A stretch of 64,000 nucleotides of DNA from CBDFKJ01 sp965248805 (GCA_965248805.1 CBDFKJ010000007.1:496001-560000), one strand, 5' to 3'. Shown: positions 1 through 8,810, counted from the stretch's first letter. Notes: generated by a model from the letters alone, not told the origin. Program-made: numbers and translations.

Positions 1-666
1 AGCATCATCTTTCTGAATTCGGGGCGCTCCATGCCAGCCATCGCCGCGTAGGCGGCCTCGACGGCGGTGCCATCGGTAGCCGCCAGTTTCAAGGTGTAGT
101 AGACATTTCCACCATGCTCTAGTGGATTTGCCGGGCGGACGGGACTTGTCGCGAAGCAGGCCGCCGACACCCTCGTGCATGAACCGCTCTTGCCAGCGCC
201 ACACGCAGGTCTTGGACTTGCCGGTCTCGGTCATGATCGCCGAGGTGCCCAGACCCTCGCCGCTGAGAAGGACAATATGTGCCCGCCAGACGTGTTTCTG
301 CGGGCTCTTGGGATCCGCGACGACCGCGCGCAATCGCTGACGGTCGCCGGCGGATAGGGTGAAGGAGATTCCACTGCGCATGCGCCAGATTCGCATAACA
401 CAGCAAAATACGGAATCCCAATTCGGACTCTTTCGTTCCGATCAATCCACTAGCATGCCGTTCCAGTCGCGCTCCAGGACGGCTTTCTTCTGCGCGTCCG
501 TCAGCTTGAACTTGCCTATGTAGGCCTTCTCGTCGGCCTTGAACGCCTCACGATTGGCGGGCTTGATGAGCGACATCATAAGCATGTTGAGGTGATAGCC
601 CTTTCGCGAATGCTCCGCGTCGAACACAAACGTCCCCGGAATGTCGCGATATGATCTCTCACTCAT
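1..666 (-). pseudogene. ligA: Protocatechuate 4,5-dioxygenase alpha chain (LigA), split by a small IS630 derivative, runs off window
   Basis: The minus strand from 666 encodes a LigA-type start (YRDIPGTFVFDAEHSRKGYH ... AVLERDWNGML). The reading frame is cut at 452 by a 333-bp IS630 derivative and resumes at 119 with GGNVYYTLKLAATDG ... AAMAGMERPEFRKMM. Removing the insert and one TA copy joins ATGCTA to GAGCATGG in frame (M-L-E-H-G-G-N), so the gene was intact before insertion. LigA is the small subunit of the extradiol ring-cleaving dioxygenase for protocatechuate and gallate. A good Shine-Dalgarno, GGAGGTG, lies 6 bases before the ATG. The 3' end, and any ligB, lies left of the window. The upstream neighbour is an integrase scrap, so the original operon context is lost. 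Confidence 0.85.
120..452 (-). mobile_element. 333-bp internally deleted IS630 derivative (MITE-like) in ligA
   Basis: Both outer ends match the full-length IS630 copies of this window: TAGTGGATT at the left, and ATCAATCCACTA at the right, with TA at each edge. About 800 bp of the interior are missing. The left terminus keeps only about 10 bp and then joins transposase-internal sequence at TTGCCGGGCGG, with a 2-base TT overlap as possible microhomology. What remains encodes the N-terminal helix-turn-helix third of the transposase, so it is non-autonomous. Relative to the full copies it has TTCGTTCC for TTCATTCC near the right end. Confidence 0.85.
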
Positions 667-691
667 GTGGCTCACCTCCGCGTGCCAGGTG

Positions 692-963
692 GCGGTCGAT
701 GCGGGAAAGCCGGCCGCGGCGCACCGGCTTTTGGAGATCGTCCGCCGGATAGGCCGCTGGTCGGCGCGGCGCGACGAGATCGACATCAACCCATTCGCGG
801 ACATGGATCCGCCCGCCCCCAAGGTGATGAGAGACCGCGTTTTGAAGCCTGACGAGATCAAGGCCGCATGGAAGGCCTGGGACGCGGTGGGCTATCCGTT
901 CGGTGCACTCGGCAAGGCGCGCTCCTACTGACGGCACAGCGGTTGAATGAAGTCGCACAGATG
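692..963 (+). pseudogene. Tyrosine recombinase fragment (core-binding domain and start of catalytic domain), frameshifted
   Basis: Translation gives AGKPAAAHRLLEIVRRIGRW, RRDEIDINPFADMDPPAPK, DRVLKPDEIKAAWKAW and GYPFGAL. After a shift near 921 it continues LLLTAQRLNEVAQM, which is the block carrying the first catalytic Arg in phage and island integrases. The start is lost at the junction with ligA and the C-terminal HxxR...Tyr part is lost at the junction with a transposase remnant near 985. It cannot be functional. It probably marks a destroyed integrative element. Confidence 0.75.
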
Positions 964-985
964 CAGTGTTTCGAAATTGATCGCG

Positions 986-1373
986 ATAAGGTTCCTCTCA
1001 CCGCCAGGCCGAACTCCTCCTGGAGCCACAATGCGAGATCCTTCCGGCGCCAGCGCACAACGCCGTAGATCGCCGGGGTCGGCCCGCTTTCGACGATCTC
1101 CGCCAACGCCCGGCGATGCTGATTGGTCAGCAGGGGCGCGGCGCCCGGCGCCTTGCGGTCGAGTAGGCCGTCAGGGCCTTTGCGCAGCACCCTGTCGCGC
1201 ACCGTATACAGACCGACGCCGCCGATCCGCGCCGCGTCCGACCGCGTGCCGCAATCGTATATCTCGGCCACGGCCAGAAGACGCCGACCCTGTGCATCAT
1301 CCTTCGTCGCCTTCGCCAGAACGCGTAGACCCGGCCCGTCAAAATCCTCGCAATGCTGTGTCGCCGCCGCCAT
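986..1373 (-). pseudogene. N-terminal remnant of a second, different IS630-family transposase
   Basis: Minus-strand translation shows EDFDGPGLRVLAKATKDDAQ, EIYDCGTRSDAARIGGVGL, GPDGLLDRKAPGAAPLL, LAEIVESGPTPAIYGVVRWR and WLQEEFGLAVRG. This is the paired helix-turn-helix N-terminus typical of many IS630 transposases, and it is distinct from the CTAG-targeting IS630 seen elsewhere in the window. Several residues are missing between YTVRDRVLR and KGPDG, and the DDE catalytic part is absent because the sequence breaks at about 990 next to the integrase fragment. From 1374 to 1578 I see no gene. Confidence 0.75.
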
Positions 1374-1578
1374 GGTGAACCTCGTTCGTGGTTCGCCACA
1401 GTGAGTCAGAGATCAAGGGATTCGAAAATCCCCCGCGTGAGTCTCTCTCAACGGCCGCTGGTATAAGAGTTCGCTTTTTGCGCCGACAGGCCGGCTCGGC
1501 GACCCATCCGCTCCCACTCTCGGCCTATCGCGCATTCCCTCTTGCGATCGCCAGGGCCATGAAGATCATTGAGACCCT

Positions 1579-2256
1579 TTACGACTTCTGCGACCCCTCT
1601 GGACGCCGCGCGACCTCGATTGCGCTCAATTGTTGCCTCCGCTCGATCTCGGCCAGGAGCGCCTTCCTCAATTCCTGCATACCGCGCCGATCCTCATAGC
1701 TAATGATTTGCGTCGGCTCGCCGCGCAACACTAAACTTTCGTCGACCATTATTCCGCCCGCGATTGCGAGGTCTTTGGAACTGGCCGAAGCCAGCGCGAT
1801 GTCGTCGATCCGCGCAAAGCAGCGGTAAGATCGATCTTCCAACAATTTCAGCAACTCGTCCCTCTTGATCTCCCGGACAGCGTCATCGAGCGGCTTGTAT
1901 TGGGCCTGCATTCGTCGGATGAGCTTGCGAGCCGTGGACGGCGGGAAGCCGCACGCTCGCGCTGCGGCCTCGACGGTTTGGAACGGATTGAGTGCTGCGT
2001 TCAAGAACGCGGCCGTCCTGTCGGGCTTCTTGACCTCGACCGTCTGCGCGAAGGGGCGAGGCGTCCGTTGGTGTGCGTCTGGATTGGCCGCTCGGTCCAT
2101 TTTGCGCATGGCAGCCCTGTATGAGCTGTTGGCGCCGGACTTGGTCGTGCTGACGCGCGCGGCGATTTCACGCCAACTCAAGCCGAGTTTGACACGCAAC
2201 TCTAGAACTTGGGCTTCGCGTGGTGTCAGCATTCGGTTCACCGGTGGCTGGAACAA
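1579..2256 (-). CDS. Helix-turn-helix protein of probable phage origin
   Basis: A 225-aa protein. Residues about 9-50 (LTPREAQVLELRVKLGLSWR ... AMRKM) form a sigma-70 region 4/LuxR-like helix-turn-helix. A second HTH-like stretch (TVEAAARACGFPPSTARKLI) lies near residues 90-110. The C-terminal half (LASASSKDLAIAGGIMVDES, LVLRGEPTQIISYEDRRGM) resembles proteins found near terminase or ParB genes in prophages; this is recalled similarity, not a search result. A start at the ATG for MLTPREAQ, 24 bases downstream, is also possible. It is isolated between IS debris and a small membrane-protein remnant. DNA binding is likely; the specific role is unknown. Confidence 0.55.
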   Translation of the reverse strand: MFQPPVNRMLTPREAQVLELRVKLGLSWREIAARVSTTKSGANSSYRAAMRKMDRAANPDAHQRTPRPFAQTVEVKKPDRTAAFLNAALNPFQTVEAAARACGFPPSTARKLIRRMQAQYKPLDDAVREIKRDELLKLLEDRSYRCFARIDDIALASASSKDLAIAGGIMVDESLVLRGEPTQIISYEDRRGMQELRKALLAEIERRQQLSAIEVARRPEGSQKS

Positions 2257-2432
2257 CTGTCAACAACAGCATAACACGCCCTGCGCTTGCGAGCGCAGTT
2301 GGTGCGCGACGGGTTATACCCTCAGACCAGCGGCGACTGCGAGGTACTCCTGCGAGCCTGGTTGGCTGACGAAGCTCGCGGCTTCGACTATGCTTGCCGG
2401 TCGTGAACGCCAACAGTCGTGGTCAAGTGTCG

Positions 2433-2907
2433 ATGGATAGGCAACGGCTCCCGCAGGAAAAGAGGCTGCGAAGGATGGAGCGGCAGGAGAAGAAACTGCA
2501 GGCCAGGCAAAGGGAGTTCATCACGATTTTCCGAGATCACTACGCGTCCTATCACAATCACAAGGAGAACATGGCATACACTGGCGCTGCCGCCTACTTG
2601 CTCGCGCTGGGCGCCGGTCTATTGTTGGGAGATTGGCCCCCCTTTGGCATAGCAATCGGTCCATATCGCCGTGTCGGCGGACTTGGGATGGCAGTTCGCC
2701 AATAGGGCGACGGGCGCAATCTATGTCGGCGCCGCGCCCTCGCTCTCTCTGCCAGCGACAAAAGTGCGAGCGATGTCACTGAGAAAGAAAAGGAAGCCGG
2801 CTGGAAAAGATCCGATGAATCGCCCCGCAAACAGGAAACCAAGTCATGGCTCCGGTCCGCTTGGAGAAGAACGGTATGGCAGCCAACACAAGCTGACAGC
2901 CCGTTGA
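2433..2907 (+). pseudogene. Small membrane protein remnant, probably frameshifted
   Basis: From the ATG at 2433 the protein begins with a very basic helix (MDRQRLPQEKRLRRMERQEK) and then one hydrophobic segment (TGAAAYLLALGAGLLLGDW). That frame closes at about 2705. A second frame between about 2671 and 2907 gives DLGWQFANRATGAIYVGAAP and a basic tail, and looks like the continuation of the same membrane protein, so a deletion or frameshift near 2650 is likely. I do not recognise a family. The left inverted repeat of the next IS overlaps its end. Confidence 0.35.
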
Positions 2908-4350
2908 CGAAGTCCGGCGTGTCTGATTCTGTCTGAACATAGAGATTTAGACGGGCGTCGTGCGATGGCATTGAGACGACAGAGCGAGGTTCAGGGTGAC
3001 CTCGTGGTGACATGGGCGGAGATGCCGCGTTCGCCTGGACACGCGTTTTTCGACCGGCTGCATGAGTTGCTGACCGAGTCTGGCTTTGACGGCTTCGTGG
3101 AGGCGACGTGCAAGCCATACTACGCACCTCGGATGGGGGCTCCTTCGCTGCCGCCGGGGCGTTATTTCCGGATGCACATGATCGGCTATTTCGAGGGCAT
3201 CGGCAGCGAGCGCGGCATCGCTTGGCGCTGTTCGGATTCGCTGTCGCTTCGCGCGTTTCTGCGGTTGGCGAACCGGGACAAGGTTCCCGATCATTCCTGG
3301 TTGTCGAAGACGCGCGGCCGGCTGCCGCACGAGGTCCATGAAAAGGTTTTCGACTGGGTTCTGGCTCTCGTCGCCGCGCGCGGTCTGGTGAAGGGCGAGC
3401 GGATCGGCGTCGACGGCTCGACGATGGAAGCCAACGCCGCCCTGCGAGCCATCGTGCGGCGCGATAGCGGCGAGACCTATCGCGAGATGCTGACGCAAAT
3501 GGCGAAGGAGAGTGGCGTCGAAACGCCGACGATCGACGACCTCGTCCGGCTCGATCGCCGGCGGAAGGGCAAGAAGCTTTCGAACAAGGATTGGACGAGC
3601 CCGACCGATCCTGATGCGAAGATCGCGCGGATGAAGGACGGCACCACGCATCTGGCCTACAAGCCCGAGCACGCGGTCGATCTCGACACCGGCGTCATCG
3701 TTGCGGCACCGATCTATCCAGCCGATGAAGGCGACACGACGACTTTGCCTGGGACGCTGGAGGCGGCCGCGCGCAACCTCGCCGAGGTCGGCCTGGCTCC
3801 AACACGGGCAGAGCCCTGCAGTCTCGTTGGCGACAAGGGCTATCATTCACGCGAGGGGCTGAAAGACCTCGACGGCGGCGTCTGGAAAACGCGGATCTCC
3901 GAGCCGGAGCCCGCCAACGGCTATCTGCGCTGGCATGGCGACCAGGCGGCACGTCAGGCTGTCTACGCCAACCGGGCGCGATTGAAGTCCGGCGTCGCGC
4001 GGAACGCCATGCGCAGGCGCGGTGAGATGGTCGAGCGCAGCTTCGCCCATGTCCTCGACCGTGGCGGCATGCGCCGCGCGTTGCTGCGGGCGCGCGAGAA
4101 CGTCCACAAACGCTACCTGATCCATGTCGCCGGGTTCAATCTCGGCATTCTGATGCGCGCGCTGTTCGGATCAGGCACGCCGAGGGAGGCTGCGAGTGCA
4201 AAGAGCACCCTTTTGTTCGTTATTCAGTTCGATGCTGCCCTGGCGATCGCCATCGTGGCGAACATCGAAGGCAAACCAGCCATGCTCGTTATCATCATCA
4301 TCGTCGCCCCCGAAACCGATTGATCAAAGCGCGACTTCATCACCGGGCTG
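2897..4350 (+). mobile_element. IS1182-like element 'type B', intact, CTGA target duplication
   Basis: The left end CAGCCCGTTGACGAAG (2897) and the reverse complement of the right end CAGCCCGGTGATGAAG (to 4350) form imperfect terminal inverted repeats. Flanks carry CTGA on both sides (2893-2896 and 4351-4354), a 4-bp target duplication. One uninterrupted transposase lies inside, so this may be an active copy. A degenerate relative with the same ends occurs at 50351-51773 and a hybrid at 22201-24691. The 150 bp from 4351 to 4500 hold no recognisable gene. Confidence 0.8.
2965..4323 (+). CDS. IS1182-like DDE transposase (DUF772-type N-terminus)
   Basis: A 452-aa protein that fills its IS. The N-terminal region (RSPGHAFFDRLHELLTESGF ... 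FRMHMIGYFEGIGSERGIAW) is the conserved N-terminal helical domain of this group. Acidic positions consistent with a DDE catalytic fold appear in GVDGSTMEAN (residues about 150-160), VGDKGYHS (about 290) and VERSFAHVLDRGGMRRA (about 355). The C-terminal tail is hydrophobic. It cuts and pastes or copies the element carrying it. No frameshift is visible, unlike most other transposases here. Confidence 0.85.
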   Translation: MALRRQSEVQGDLVVTWAEMPRSPGHAFFDRLHELLTESGFDGFVEATCKPYYAPRMGAPSLPPGRYFRMHMIGYFEGIGSERGIAWRCSDSLSLRAFLRLANRDKVPDHSWLSKTRGRLPHEVHEKVFDWVLALVAARGLVKGERIGVDGSTMEANAALRAIVRRDSGETYREMLTQMAKESGVETPTIDDLVRLDRRRKGKKLSNKDWTSPTDPDAKIARMKDGTTHLAYKPEHAVDLDTGVIVAAPIYPADEGDTTTLPGTLEAAARNLAEVGLAPTRAEPCSLVGDKGYHSREGLKDLDGGVWKTRISEPEPANGYLRWHGDQAARQAVYANRARLKSGVARNAMRRRGEMVERSFAHVLDRGGMRRALLRARENVHKRYLIHVAGFNLGILMRALFGSGTPREAASAKSTLLFVIQFDAALAIAIVANIEGKPAMLVIIIIVAPETD

Positions 4351-4500
4351 CTGAGGCGCGATCGGACAACGAGCGCGATATGTTTCCGAAAGCCCTTCAA
4401 ACGGCCATACGCGATCAGGAGATCAGGGGCACGGGTGCAGTTGTCAATTCGCGAATGCTGCTGTTCACGTGCCATGCGTTCTTTGTTGCGCTGCTGCTTA

Positions 4501-5448
4501 GAGCGGTTCCGGAAAGTTTTTGAGTCGTCGGAATCGGTTGTGTTTTATTGTCTGTCACCTGTCCAACTGCTTTGGGGTGCCCGATGTGGAAGCCTGAACA
4601 CCGCGCGGCCGCCGACCGTGGCCGGCTTCGCTATCCGAGTGATCTGACCGACGCCGAATGGGCGCTGATCGAGCCGCTGATCCCACCGGCGAAGCACGGT
4701 GGGCGTAAGCGGACGGTCGATGTCCGCGAAGTCCTGAACGGCATCTTCTACGTGCTGTCGACCGGCTGCCAGTGGACCGCGCTGCCCAAGGACCTGCCGC
4801 CGAAGAGCACGGTGTACGACTACTTCGACCTGTGGGAATGGGACGGCACCCTGGCTCGCATCCATCATGAGCTCTACGTGGCGGTGCGCGAGCGCGCGGG
4901 CCGCGAAGCCAGTCCGAGCGCGGCCATCATCGACAGCCAGAGCGCCAAAGCGGCGCAAAAAGGGGGGCGTCGATCGATCCGCAGGGCTTCGACGCGGGCA
5001 AGAAGCTCACCGGCCGCAAGCGGCACATCCTGGTCGATACGCTCGGCCTGATGCTGGGCCTCGTCGTGCATCCCGGCAACGTGCAGGACCGCGATGGCGC
5101 GGCCACACTGCTGCGCCGGACACGCCGGCTGTTTCCGTTCATCGAGGTGATCTACGCCGACGGCGGCTACCAGGGACCAAAGATGGCTGCCGTGGTGGCG
5201 AAGACCGGCGCCTGGCGGCTGGAGATCGTCAAGCGCAACAGCGTGCCGCGCTTCGAGGTGCTGCCGAAGCGCTGGATCGTCGAGCGCACCTTCGCCTGGA
5301 TCGTCCGTTGCCGCCGGCTGGCGCGCGACTTCGAACGCCACGTCCGTTCTGTCGTCGCTTTCATCCACCTCGCCATGATCCGCATCATGCTGCGACGCTT
5401 GACCCGGCCAAGCCCTTGCTCGTGAATCTCTACTTCCCGGAACGGCTC
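4501..5448 (+). mobile_element. IS427-like IS5-family element, TTA target duplication
   Basis: The left end GAGCGGTTCCGGAAAG and the reverse complement of the right end GAGCCGTTCCGGGAAG are near-identical inverted repeats. TTA flanks the element on both sides (4498-4500 and 5449-5451), as expected for the TNA-targeting branch of IS5. The length is 948 bp. It contains a two-frame transposase. Confidence 0.8.
4584..5425 (+). CDS. IS427-like transposase encoded in two overlapping frames
   Basis: The first frame starts at the ATG of MWKPEHRAAADRGRLRYPSD and runs through RYPSDLTDAEWALIEPLIPP to AIIDSQSAKAAQKGG. At 4958-4968 a run of A then G (CAAAAAGGGGGGC) separates it from the second frame, which continues ASIDPQGFDAGKKLTGRKRH, GLVVHPGNVQDRDGA, VIYADGGYQGPKMA and RWIVERTFAWIVRCRRLARD. 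The DDE residues are therefore split across both frames. A -1 shift on the A/G run restores one protein of about 280 aa. Programmed frameshifting is known in this IS group, so the element may be active; a disabling mutation is the alternative. Confidence 0.75.
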
Positions 5449-5491
5449 TTAGGACGTGCAGCTGAATTCAGCCTCTGCGCACCGCGCCGTC

Positions 5492-6629
5492 TAGTGGATT
5501 GATCGGAATGAAAGAGTCCGAATTGGGATTCCGTATTTTGCTGTGGTATGCGAATCTGGCGCATGCGCAGTGGAATCTCCTTCACCCTATCCGCCGGCGA
5601 CCGTCAGCGATTGCGCGCGGTCGTCGCGGATCCCAAGAGCCCGCAGAAACACGTCTGGCGGGCACATATTGTCCTTCTCAGCGGCGAGGGTCTGGGCACC
5701 TCGGCGATCATGACCGAGACCGGCAAGTCCAAGACCTGCGTGTGGCGCTGGCAAGAGCGGTTCATGCACGAGGGTGTCGGCGGCCTGCTTCGCGACAAGT
5801 CCCGTCCGCCCGGCAAGGCGCCGGTCCCGCTCGATCGTGTCGCCGAGATCGTGCGCCTGACGCAGCAACCGCCGCCGTTTGAGGCGACCCACTGGACGTT
5901 GCGCGCGATCGCCAGGGCGGCCGGTATTGCCGCCTCGACGGTGCAGGCGATCTGGAAGGCTCACGGTCTCAGCCCGCACCGCTGGCGCAACTTCAAGCTG
6001 TCGACCGACCCTGCCTTCGCCGAGAAACTCACCGATATCGTCGGCCTGTATGTCGACCCGCCGGCCCATGCGGTGGTGTTGTCGATCGATGAGAAGTCAC
6101 AGATCCAGGCGCTCGACCGCCGGTCTGCCGATGAAGAAGGGACGCGCCGGCACCATGACTACAAACGGCACGGCACGACCACGCTGTTTGCGGCGCTCAA
6201 CGTTCTGGACGGAACGGTGATCGGCCAGAACATGCAGCGCCACCGCCATCAGGAGTTCATCCGCTTCCTCAACCGCATCGAGCGCACGGTGCCGGCGGAC
6301 AAGGCCATCCACGCGATCGTCGACAACTACGCGGCGCACAACAAGGACAAGGTCCGCGCCTGGCTCGCCCGCCATCCGCGCTGGACTTTCCACTTCACAC
6401 CGACCTCCTGCTCGTGGCTCAATGCCGTCGAGGGCTTCTTCGCAAAACTCACCCGGCGGCGGCTCAAGCACGGCGTCTTCCATTCCGTCGTCGATCTCCA
6501 GGCCGCAATCAACCGCTTCGTCCGCGAATACAATGCGGCCAACCCACAGCCATTCATATGGAAAGCCGACCCCGACGACATCATCGCAGCCCGAAACCGA
6601 GGGTTCCAAACGTTGGAATCAATCCACTA
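5492..6629 (+). mobile_element. IS630 copy 1, full length (1138 bp), in a CTAG site
   Basis: TA lies at both edges, flanked by C on the left and G on the right, so the original target was CTAG. The outer ends share TAGTGGATTGAT as inverted repeat; inside that they diverge. It is inserted 40 bp right of the IS427-like element. The protein is identical to that of the copy at 28642-29779. Confidence 0.9.
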
Positions 6630-6630
6630 G
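5548..6630 (+). CDS. IS630-family transposase (360 aa), copy 1
   Basis: The N-terminus carries a helix-turn-helix (LGTSAIMTETGKSKTCVWRW) and a second winged-helix block (RAIARAAGIAASTVQAIW). The DDE catalytic core is visible: LSIDEKSQIQALDR (D near residue 177), AIVDNYAAHNKDK (D near 255) and SWLNAVEGFFAKLTRR (E near 292). The final codons are ATC-CAC followed by TAG, where TA is the target duplication and G is host DNA, so the stop codon is completed by the insertion site. The start ATG (MRIWRMRSG) sits about 56 bp inside the left end. The protein appears intact and potentially active. Confidence 0.9.
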   Translation: MRIWRMRSGISFTLSAGDRQRLRAVVADPKSPQKHVWRAHIVLLSGEGLGTSAIMTETGKSKTCVWRWQERFMHEGVGGLLRDKSRPPGKAPVPLDRVAEIVRLTQQPPPFEATHWTLRAIARAAGIAASTVQAIWKAHGLSPHRWRNFKLSTDPAFAEKLTDIVGLYVDPPAHAVVLSIDEKSQIQALDRRSADEEGTRRHHDYKRHGTTTLFAALNVLDGTVIGQNMQRHRHQEFIRFLNRIERTVPADKAIHAIVDNYAAHNKDKVRAWLARHPRWTFHFTPTSCSWLNAVEGFFAKLTRRRLKHGVFHSVVDLQAAINRFVREYNAANPQPFIWKADPDDIIAARNRGFQTLESIH

Positions 6631-6955
6631 CTACGCGCTGCTCAAACGGTATCAGTTCGGATGCACCCTGGAGGCTCTGTGGAGTCCGTACGTGAGCCAT
6701 ACGTCTGAGGGTATCGCGCGGAACACAGGCCGGGGCCGGATTGCTCACCAGCGACTCCCGGAACGGCGATACAGACTCATTCTGATCGTGGCAACCGACC
6801 CCGGCAAGTTCTCCACGCCCGAGACTGAGCAACTCGCCACTGTCCGCAACTGCCCAACAAGCAGATGTCCCGGCGCGACGTGCCCAAGTCGAGATTGACC
6901 CTAAACGGACCTTCGAGGTTGCCGTCGAATTCGATCGACGCGATCCAACCGCAAC
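6630..6955. other. Intergenic remnant with no recognised gene
   Basis: This 326-bp stretch lies between IS630 copy 1 and the C-terminal tail of the cyclase-like pseudogene. One open frame on the plus strand crosses it, with a tail reading VATDPGKFSTPETEQLATV, but I cannot tie it to a family, and it has no plausible start outside the IS. No RNA gene or clear terminator is visible. Confidence 0.4.
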
Positions 6956-7065
6956 CTACTCGGGCATGCCGAGGCGACGGTAAGTCTCAATCCTGCGGTC
7001 GTGGGCGGCCAAGCCCACATCTCGGTACTGAGCCCGATTGCTTGCCCTGTTCAACCGTGACAGTT

Positions 7066-8355
7066 GGACGCCTCCATTTACCTCGTGAATTTTGCCTCGT
7101 TGTGATTCTCTACGGCGGTTCGGTTTGAGGAGGTATTGATGAGGCAGGCTGGTCTGTTCGGCTTACCGGATCATCTTCGAAAGCTTTCGGCGACGGGTGA
7201 TCCGTTGGAGGTGCTGGCAAAGGTCGTCGACTTCAAGATTTTCCGCGCGCCGCTTGAGGCGGCGCTGGGCTATTCGGACGGATCGAAAGGTGGCCGCCCG
7301 GCCTACGATGCGGTGGCGATGCTCAAGGTTCTGATCCTGGCCGCGCGGCACACGGTGAGTGACGAGCGGATGGAGTTTCTGATCCGCGATCGCTTGAGCT
7401 GGCTTCGCTTCCTAGGCTTCGATCTCGGAGCGCCGACGCCGGACCGCAACACCATATGGACCTTTCGCGAGCGTCTGGTCCGGGCCGGGGCGATGGATAA
7501 GCTGTTTGCCGCCTTCGATGGCGAATTGCGCCGGTGCGGCTATCTGGCGATGGGCGGGCAGATCGTCGATGCGACGTTGGTATCGGCGCCCAAGCAGCGC
7601 CACAGCGATGACGAGAAGCGGGCGATCAAGGCGGGCAAGAGCGCGTCCGAGGTCTGGCCCGATCAGCCAGCCAAGGCGGCGCAGAAGGACACGGATGCGC
7701 GGTGGACGGTGAAGACCGGGCGGCGCAAGAACCCCGCCGGGTCGCAACGGCGCATGCCCGACATCGCGATCCCGGTGTTCGGCTACAAGAATCATGTCGT
7801 CATCGATCGGGCCTACGGCTTCATCCGCAGCTCGGCTGTGACCGATGCCGCCCGCCATGACGGCAAGATGTTGCGTCAGCTCGTCACCGGCGACAATCTG
7901 GCCGCCGGCGTGTGGGCTGACAGCGCCTATCGCTCGAAGGCCAACGAGGCGTGGCTGGCCGGCAAGGGTCGGGTCTCCCACATCCACCGCAAGAAGCCGC
8001 CGGGCCGGGCCATGCCCAAGGCGACCGCCCAGGCCAATGCCCGCAAGTCAGCGGTCCGTGCGCATGTGGAGCACGTCTTCGCCCAGCAGAAGGATCGCAT
8101 GGGCCTTTTCATCCGTACCATCGGGCTCAAGCGGGCGGAGGCCAAGATCGGCCTCGCCAACCTGGCTTACAATTTCCAGCGTCTGATCTTCCATGAGCGC
8201 AGGGCCGCCATGGTATGAGTCCGCCTGAATAGCGCCAAAACCCTCCGCCGAGAACGAAACGGCGGATGGTTGCGGACGTCAACACCGCCGATCTCAGCGA
8301 AAGTCGGACAGCACACCAAAATCTTCGTCAAATCCCCCGGTTGTTGGAGGTCTCC
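7066..8355 (+). mobile_element. IS5-family element copy 1 (1290 bp), AGTT target duplication
   Basis: The left end GGACGCCTCC and the reverse complement of the right end GGAGACCTCC are imperfect inverted repeats. AGTT flanks the element (7062-7065 and 8356-8359). The same 1290-bp unit recurs at 14367-15656 and 22653-23942. It splits the TPR pseudogene described for 6956-8650. Confidence 0.9.
7136..8218 (+). CDS. IS5-family transposase (360 aa), copy 1
   Basis: The N-terminus (ALGYSDGSKGGRPAYDAVAM) is the DUF772-type domain of IS5 transposases. Catalytic-type acidic residues occur in GGQIVDATLVSAPKQRH (residues about 140-150), AAGVWADSAYRSKANE (about 260-275) and RAHVEHVFAQQKDRMG (E near 320); the last block continues to NLAYNFQRLIF. 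A strong ribosome-binding site, GAGGAGGTATTG, precedes the ATG. The ORF is complete. Copies 1 and 2 encode the same protein; copy 3 differs by Lys to Glu in VVDFKIF. Confidence 0.9.
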   Translation: MMRQAGLFGLPDHLRKLSATGDPLEVLAKVVDFKIFRAPLEAALGYSDGSKGGRPAYDAVAMLKVLILAARHTVSDERMEFLIRDRLSWLRFLGFDLGAPTPDRNTIWTFRERLVRAGAMDKLFAAFDGELRRCGYLAMGGQIVDATLVSAPKQRHSDDEKRAIKAGKSASEVWPDQPAKAAQKDTDARWTVKTGRRKNPAGSQRRMPDIAIPVFGYKNHVVIDRAYGFIRSSAVTDAARHDGKMLRQLVTGDNLAAGVWADSAYRSKANEAWLAGKGRVSHIHRKKPPGRAMPKATAQANARKSAVRAHVEHVFAQQKDRMGLFIRTIGLKRAEAKIGLANLAYNFQRLIFHERRAAMV

Positions 8356-8810
8356 AGTTTTGCCCGTGAAGGTTGCGCCTCCGCCGCATGCGCAGTCTCT
8401 TCCCGCGCCTCCTCCTCTCTGCCAAGTTCCGCCAATGCAATCACGGGGGTGAGGTGACCCCAGTATTTATTGAACGTTGAAATGTCGGGCTGTTCCAGTG
8501 TACCCTGGGACACTTGAAGCGCCGCTGCCACACTCAACCTGTCGCGTTTAGCGAATTGCCATAATAGAGTTGCGTCCAGTCAGGCGCGTAGGGGCTGAGG
8601 CGCAGCGCAATATTCTTTTCTTCTGCCGCCTCACGGAAACGTCCCGCGTATATAAGCTTCGTCCACAAAAGCTCCGATTGCCCGCATCGTTGGGATCGAG
8701 GGACACAGCTCGCTCATCGAGCTGCGGCGCCCTTACGAAGCGCTCAGAGAACGACTATGATTGTGCCATCCGTGTCCCGCTGATTCGCAAGGTTCACAAC
8801 AGGGAACAGA

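Larger units (their letters stand above)
6956..8650 (-). pseudogene. TPR tail of a cyclase-like or related TPR protein, split by IS5 copy 1
   Basis: On the minus strand the part right of the IS (8356-8650) encodes TPR-like helices: FREAAEEKNIALRLSPYAPD, then after a frameshift near 8555 QLLWQFAKRDRLSVAAALQV and VIALAELGREEEAREETAHA. Left of the IS (7061-6956) the frame resumes with RLNRASNRAQYRDVGLAAHD and ends ETYRRLGMPE-stop. Removing the IS and one AACT copy restores the frame exactly. The closing pattern resembles the C-terminus of class III adenylate/guanylate cyclases with TPR repeats, but the catalytic domain is not present, so the assignment is tentative. Confidence 0.5.
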
